A model generated the notes under the pieces. The model worked only from the letters and a program-made list of their open reading frames with translations, made no database searches and was not told the origin of the DNA. The translations under genes and the position numbers were made by a program. DNA of 64,000 nucleotides from Myrica gale (taxonomy: Eukaryota; Streptophyta; Magnoliopsida; Fagales; Myricaceae): positions 1,904,501 to 1,968,500 of the forward strand of contig OZ005619.1 in NCBI GenBank assembly GCA_963930655.1. The letters are read 5' to 3'. How positions within the stretch are numbered: position 1 is the first letter of the stretch; each line of letters opens with the position of its first letter. Shown one piece after another: positions 54,812 through 64,000 of this stretch.

Positions 54812-57289
54812 TGTTGGGTGGTCTTGGACCTTCTCAACCCCAAAAACTAGCTCAAAAGGTGAGAATTTCCTCTCAAACTTATAAACTGACCAACAACCCC
54901 TTCCACAACCATTGTGGACCCAACTATCTCCCCCTCACACATCGGGCTCTGGGTTAGGAAGAGACAACTCGTTTTATCTCGTGGACTGTTGGGTCTGAGA
55001 CTTGTTGGTAAACTGGGCTCTGTTACCAGTGTTGGTTGGTCTTAGACATTCTCAATCAAAAAAGCTAGGGCTGATTAGTGGTACTAACGGGGGCGATTAA
55101 GCCCTCAACCGCCACCGATATCGCTAGGGGCGGTATGCCATTTTTGGCTACTGCCCCCGCAACCAGCAGTAGTGGTTGCGGGTACGGTATGGGTGGTTCA
55201 ATCTTTGGGTCTGCATTTTAGTGGACTTTTTTAGCCCAATTCAATTTTTTGGTCTATTTTTAGTCTTTCTCTCTAGGCCTTTTTAGCCCAGAAATTAGAC
55301 CGAATTTGGGCCTATTTTTTTGTAGTTTTATAGGTGAAAAAATATGAGTTAAACAAGCCTAAACTTAAACGAATTTGGCCTCTCTATCAATTTTGGGTCT
55401 ATTTTTTTGTCTTTGTGATTGTGTCATGTCCAATTTTTTAAGTCAAAATAAGTGCTATAAGAAAAAAAGTACGTAATATTTAATAATTGATGATTTGATT
55501 GGAGAAAAGCTACAATGCAAACGGTAAAGTGTAAAGAGAGAAAATTAGTGTTTATTGGAGAAATGTTGGCCAAAGTATATTATCTCTATGACCATATTAG
55601 ATCATGACTATAGAAGTTTGTATCTTATGACCTTTTCTCCCTAAGAATCCACAAACCTAATTAAGCAATCCACATTCCACATTTCATTTAGTAATCCACA
55701 ATACATATTAATTCAACAAACCTAAATTAGCAATCCACATTCCACAAACCTAAATTATGTAATGCAAGTAATTAACATTTAATCAATCCACAAACCTAAT
55801 ATACCAATCCACAATAAATATTAATTGAACAACACATATCAATTGAACAACACATTCAAACAAACTAATGCAAGTTGAAGTTTCAAAATGCTACTAAGTA
55901 GTAAGTAAGTAGTAAGTTCTAATCCAATAATCCTGCTACACTTTCTATCCTCCTAATCAATGATGGTTAGAAAATCCAACGTTAATCTGAATAACTCTAC
56001 AAACACCAAATTACACAATGTCAAAATCAATTAACATATAAAAGTCAGATATTAAAAAAAATCGCAAGTAACTAGATTAATCAATAATCTGTGCAAATTA
56101 ATAACTTAATCAATAACCTGAAACTTGAAGAATAGTAATTATAGCTTCAAATTCTTTTGTGAACTAAAAACTCATGTATTATACGAAAATTTCTTGCAAA
56201 AAATAAAGTATATATGACCAACAACTTATTAATTATTACACAGAGACATTATACATACATATCGAAGGACCACATCTAGATCTCATGAAACAGGGTTCAT
56301 TGATATAAGTTATTTTAATTTCTTTCCTAGGCCTTGGACCGCTCTTTCATAAATATAAATTAAGAAAAAAAGGAATTCGGAGTGGGACTCTCACTAATTA
56401 GTACACAGAGCACCAATTCGCACGTCACCAAAAAGCCTAACTTTTATGCTAATTAATTAGCAATGACACATCAATGAGAGAGATCAAAAGAAATTACCTG
56501 AAATGAGAGAAAGATGGATACACGCGGCAAGGGAGAGAGAGAGACACGAAAGCTTCAGATCAGACGTCATCTGTAGCTTCAGGCGAGATGGCGGCGCGGC
56601 TGGTGGCGAACTGCGAAGAAGAGGGAGAAGAAAACTGAGGTGAGGAGGCCGGATGGGGCTGTCTGTTGCCTTCGAATAGAAGAAAAGAGTAAGGGGCTAT
56701 ATGTTCGATGATTAGTTATAAGGAATTTAGTTATTGGGGTTTTTGATATTTTTTCTAACTCTGTAATAATCAAAACGACGTTGTTGCTCATTAAAAAGCA
56801 CGACGTCATTTTGATTTTTTTTTAAAATAAATAAACATGGTTTTGGCGGTGTCCCGCGCGTGTCAAGCAAGGCCACCACCACCGCTTATATCCCCGGGAT
56901 TTCCCAGGGATTGGTGCCACTATTGGTATCGCTGGGTAGCGATGGCCGCCCAACGGTGCCGGAAGCGGTTAAACTGCATACCGTCAGTAGTTTGCTCAGC
57001 CCTACCAAAAGCTAGTTCAAGAGGTGAGGCTTTTCGTCACACTTATAAACTGACCACCAGCCCCTTCCGTAATAGATGTGAGACTAACTCCAACAATCTC
57101 CCCTTACACATCGGGTCTTGGGTTGGGTGGAGACAACTCACTTTTTGCTAAACCAGCTTCTGATACCAGTGTTGGGTGGTCTTAGGCCTTCTTAACCCCA
57201 ATAGCTAGCTCAAGAGGTAAGACTTTTTCATCACACTTATAAACTGACCACCAACTCCTTCCACAACCGATGTGAGACTAACCCCTACA
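54812..57289 (-). mobile_element. TRIM retrotransposon, three LTRs and two internal regions, interrupted by a hAT-like element
   Basis: Three copies of a roughly 115-120-bp LTR lie in the same direction: 54812-54924, a middle one split into 55030-55065 and 57005-57095, and 57170-57289. On the minus strand they run TGTAGGGG...CACCCAACA. Beside the LTR start on the plus strand is the complement of a primer-binding site (TCTGATACCAG; TGGTATCAGA on the minus strand, as for initiator tRNA-Met), and a purine tract (AGGGGGAGAT on the minus strand) precedes the next LTR. Internal parts are only about 75-105 bp, with no genes. These are the hallmarks of a TRIM in tandem form. Confidence 0.88.
55066..57004. 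mobile_element. Non-autonomous hAT-like element inside the middle TRIM LTR
   Basis: Ends TAGGGCTGATTAGTGGTAC and, on the minus strand, TAGGGCTGAGCAAACTACTG are related. It is flanked by AAAAAAGC (55058-55065) and CCAAAAGC (57005-57012), a partly decayed 8-bp target duplication; intact LTRs have CCAAAA.CTAG at this spot. The 1.94-kb interior is mostly AT-rich; 56480-56810 resembles a captured leader or exon but matches nothing I know. No transposase seen. Confidence 0.75.
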
Positions 57290-57965
57290 ACTAAATCATT
57301 CATACTCTCGTAAAGTTGAAAGAACCCACCTCAAATTTAACATTCAATATAATTTAGTATTGGTAGCTTGAAATAGCTATGAAATTATTAATGTTGCTTT
57401 TATAAAAAAATGGTAAGATTTTTCAGAATTTTTAATAGAATTGTGAATATTTATGTAGATTGGAGTTTTATAGGTTTTTGTGTAAATATTGTTAAATTTT
57501 TTTAAAGATATTTCATTTTTATTGAAATTTGTAAAAAAATGTAGAGAGAGATGATCTGTTGTAATTGTTTAATAGAAAAATATTAGAGCTAGGTAGAAAA
57601 TTACTGAGAAAGAATATTTGTTATAATTTTTTTAAAGGATATTGAAATTTGTGTAAAAAGTTGTTGAAGTTTGTGTAAAATAATTGATGTTTGTGTAGAA
57701 TTTTTTGAGATTTTAGATATAATTTTGCAAATGTTGTTGAATATATTATATTCTAAAATACTTTTATAAATTAATATATCTACAGTAATTTCTACGATCA
57801 TATTCTATTATATTTTTTTATATATAAGGAAGTAAAAATTAGACTAAAAACCCAACAAAAACGCGTAAAAAAGTAACGAGAGCAGCAATGTTGACTTTGA
57901 TTTTATTGGATCCAACCGAAGTCCATAGAGGATAGGGCCTTGACCCTCCGTTTCTAGATGATTAA

Positions 57966-58162
57966 GTTGTGTTTGTTAAAAAAATTTTATAAAATTTTTT
58001 AGCAACTCACAATAAAATATTACTATATAATCTCTCTCTTCCATCAAAATATAATTTTTTACTACAAAAAATATAAAAAATTATCTCTCTCTTTACTTTT
58101 TTATTAAACCTAATATCATCACTAAACTCAATACTAAAATTTTTATCACACAAACATACCCT
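57966..58162. mobile_element. MITE of the TGTGTTTG / AAAATTTTA family, copy 3
   Basis: Shares CTACAAAAAATATAAAAAATTATCTCTC and the AAAATTTT-rich ends with the other copies; starts GTTGTGTTTG, ends CAAACATACCC. The preceding 57300-57960 is AT-rich with no gene. Confidence 0.75.
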
Positions 58163-58220
58163 TAATTGGCGAAATCAATACTTATCGTGTTAAAATTTCA
58201 TCGATGGAAACACAACTAAG

Positions 58221-58408
58221 AGTGTGTTTGTGTATCAAAATTTTACCTCGTCTAAAATTTTAACACAATTAAATATTATAATATAATCTCTCTCTCTCAT
58301 TCAAATCATTACTATTTACTACAAAAAAATATAAAAAATTAACTCTCTCTTCACTTTTTCACTAAATCCAATATCTAAAATTTTAGTTACAGCTAAAACA
58401 CAACCTAA
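58221..58408. mobile_element. MITE of the TGTGTTTG / AAAATTTTA family, copy 4
   Basis: Starts AGTGTGTTTGTG, contains AATATAATCTCTCTCTCTC and ACTACAAAAAAATATAAAAAATTA, ends AAAACACAACC. Same orientation as copies 2 and 3, and only about 60 bp from copy 3. It lies about 200 bp upstream of the PECT1 leader. Confidence 0.8.
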
Positions 58409-58559
58409 GGAAAGAGTCCGTAAAAGACAAAAGAAAGGAAGCTCACGGCTCACGCGGCATCAGGACTCACTCGAATCGATACATAATTATTTTTAATATT
58501 TCAAAAAGGAAGAAGCGATATATGTAATATATTTTTAAGACAGCGCTTTTCTTTTCTTA

Positions 58560-59392
58560 CATGTCCCTGTCTCTCTCCTCCTTTCTTTGCGTCCACACGA
58601 GCGAGAGAGAGAGAGGGGGAGAGGAGAGAACCGCGTAGAAGAAGAGAGAGGTAATTTAAAGGTGTCGATCTTTCTGCCACGAATCCCGCATCTCATCTCA
58701 TTCTCACCTTCGTCGATGATTTCGATGCTCTCATAAAGTCTCTCGTTGGCTCGAACAATCGCTCCATTTCCTTTTCTGCGTTTCTCTTCCGATTTCTCTA
58801 TTCCCCCCGTTTGACCTGCTTATCTGTATTTGTTTACTAAATTAGTAAATTGCGTGTAGCTGATTTCAGGTGGCTTTCTTTTTTGCTTTAGATTTAGCTT
58901 TCCTGGCTTTTGGAATCTCAGTTCCTTTTTTTTTTCTGGCCCATTCTCGTTCATTTCCTTCTTCATTCGGTTTTGATTTGTATTAAGGTTCTAAAATGAT
59001 TCCTTATATGAAAACTCCATGTGAATTTTCCGGATTATATTCTGAATTCGATGATGAATTCACTTTTCCATCTTGTTGAGAATCATACTCATATTCCTCA
59101 GTCCCCTTAGATCTGTTTTTTTTCACAGCTCGCTTTTGCATATCTGGACGAAAATGGATTTGTATGATTTTTTTTTTTAAAACGATGATCTGAAATTCAT
59201 TTTGGGATAGAATAAAGTTAGCGACTTAAGGTGTTCGTCGTAATGATTTGATTTGCTTTTTGCGGTGTTAGTTTGCAGGTTCTGAGTCTCCTTACTTATT
59301 AAAAAAAAAAGGTTCTGAGTCTCCTCTGATTTAGCCAATAGTGCTCGTGGTAGCTTTGAATTAGAGGAATAGAAGGAAGGCTGGTGGGAGCA
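58560..59392 (+). promoter_or_regulatory. PECT1 5' leader region with GA microsatellite and probable leader intron
   Basis: A GAGAGAGAGAGAG run (about 58603-58618) in a purine-rich stretch is followed by AGAGAG/GTAATTT (58647), a possible donor, and TTTGCAG near 59278, a possible acceptor. Intron-containing leaders with GA/CT tracts are common in plants. GGTTCTGAGTCTCC occurs twice (59278, 59311). The exact start site is not visible. Confidence 0.4.

Positions 59393-64000
<4,608 letters not shown>

Overview
This is nuclear DNA from a flowering plant, most likely a woody eudicot. Genes are split by GT-AG introns, codon use and protein sequences are plant-like, and AT-rich intergenic DNA is full of plant transposons (MULEs, MITEs, hAT, LINE, SINE, TRIM). 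I cannot name the species. There is no CRISPR, operon or prokaryotic signal.

Layout. 1-4230: one exon and the leader of a minus-strand CW-zinc-finger/methyl-CpG-binding-domain gene whose 3' end lies off the left edge. 4240-9300: repeats, including a foldback element. 9308-9526: TOM7, mitochondrial import (minus). 9810-13604: a decayed Mutator (MuDR-type) element with a dead transposase. 14984-16989: a two-exon complex I membrane subunit (NDUFB4/B15-like, plus). 18590-19240: a DUF26/Gnk2 cysteine-rich protein pseudogene. 20221-21444, 31072-32271 and 38778-39986: three plus-strand F-box genes of one family. 23005-30086: a 7.1-kb Pack-MULE with pieces of RING, F-box and PEX7 genes, interrupted by a 5.0-kb LINE. 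33684-35113: a second Pack-MULE. 40906-45411: a 14-exon serine carboxypeptidase-like (SCPL) gene, complete except for one in-frame TAG; shorter SCPL wrecks lie at 33085-33145 and 50995-51762. 51792-52862: a partial hAT element with a UGT fragment. 53386-54262: two MULE-MITEs that share a target-site duplication. 54812-57289: a TRIM retrotransposon with three LTRs and a hAT-like element in the middle LTR. 59393-64000: most of PECT1 (ethanolamine-phosphate cytidylyltransferase, plus), running off the right edge.

The functional genes do unrelated housekeeping jobs: chromatin reading, mitochondrial import, respiration and phosphatidylethanolamine synthesis. The accessory content is the F-box/SCPL family, which spread by local duplication, and the transposons. 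The most informative structures are nested insertions whose order can be read from target-site duplications. I found no convincing wholly new biochemical system. The best leads are the gene-capturing Pack-MULEs, the single-lesion SCPL gene, the TRIM/hAT nest and an unexplained GCTC/GAGC repeat array.
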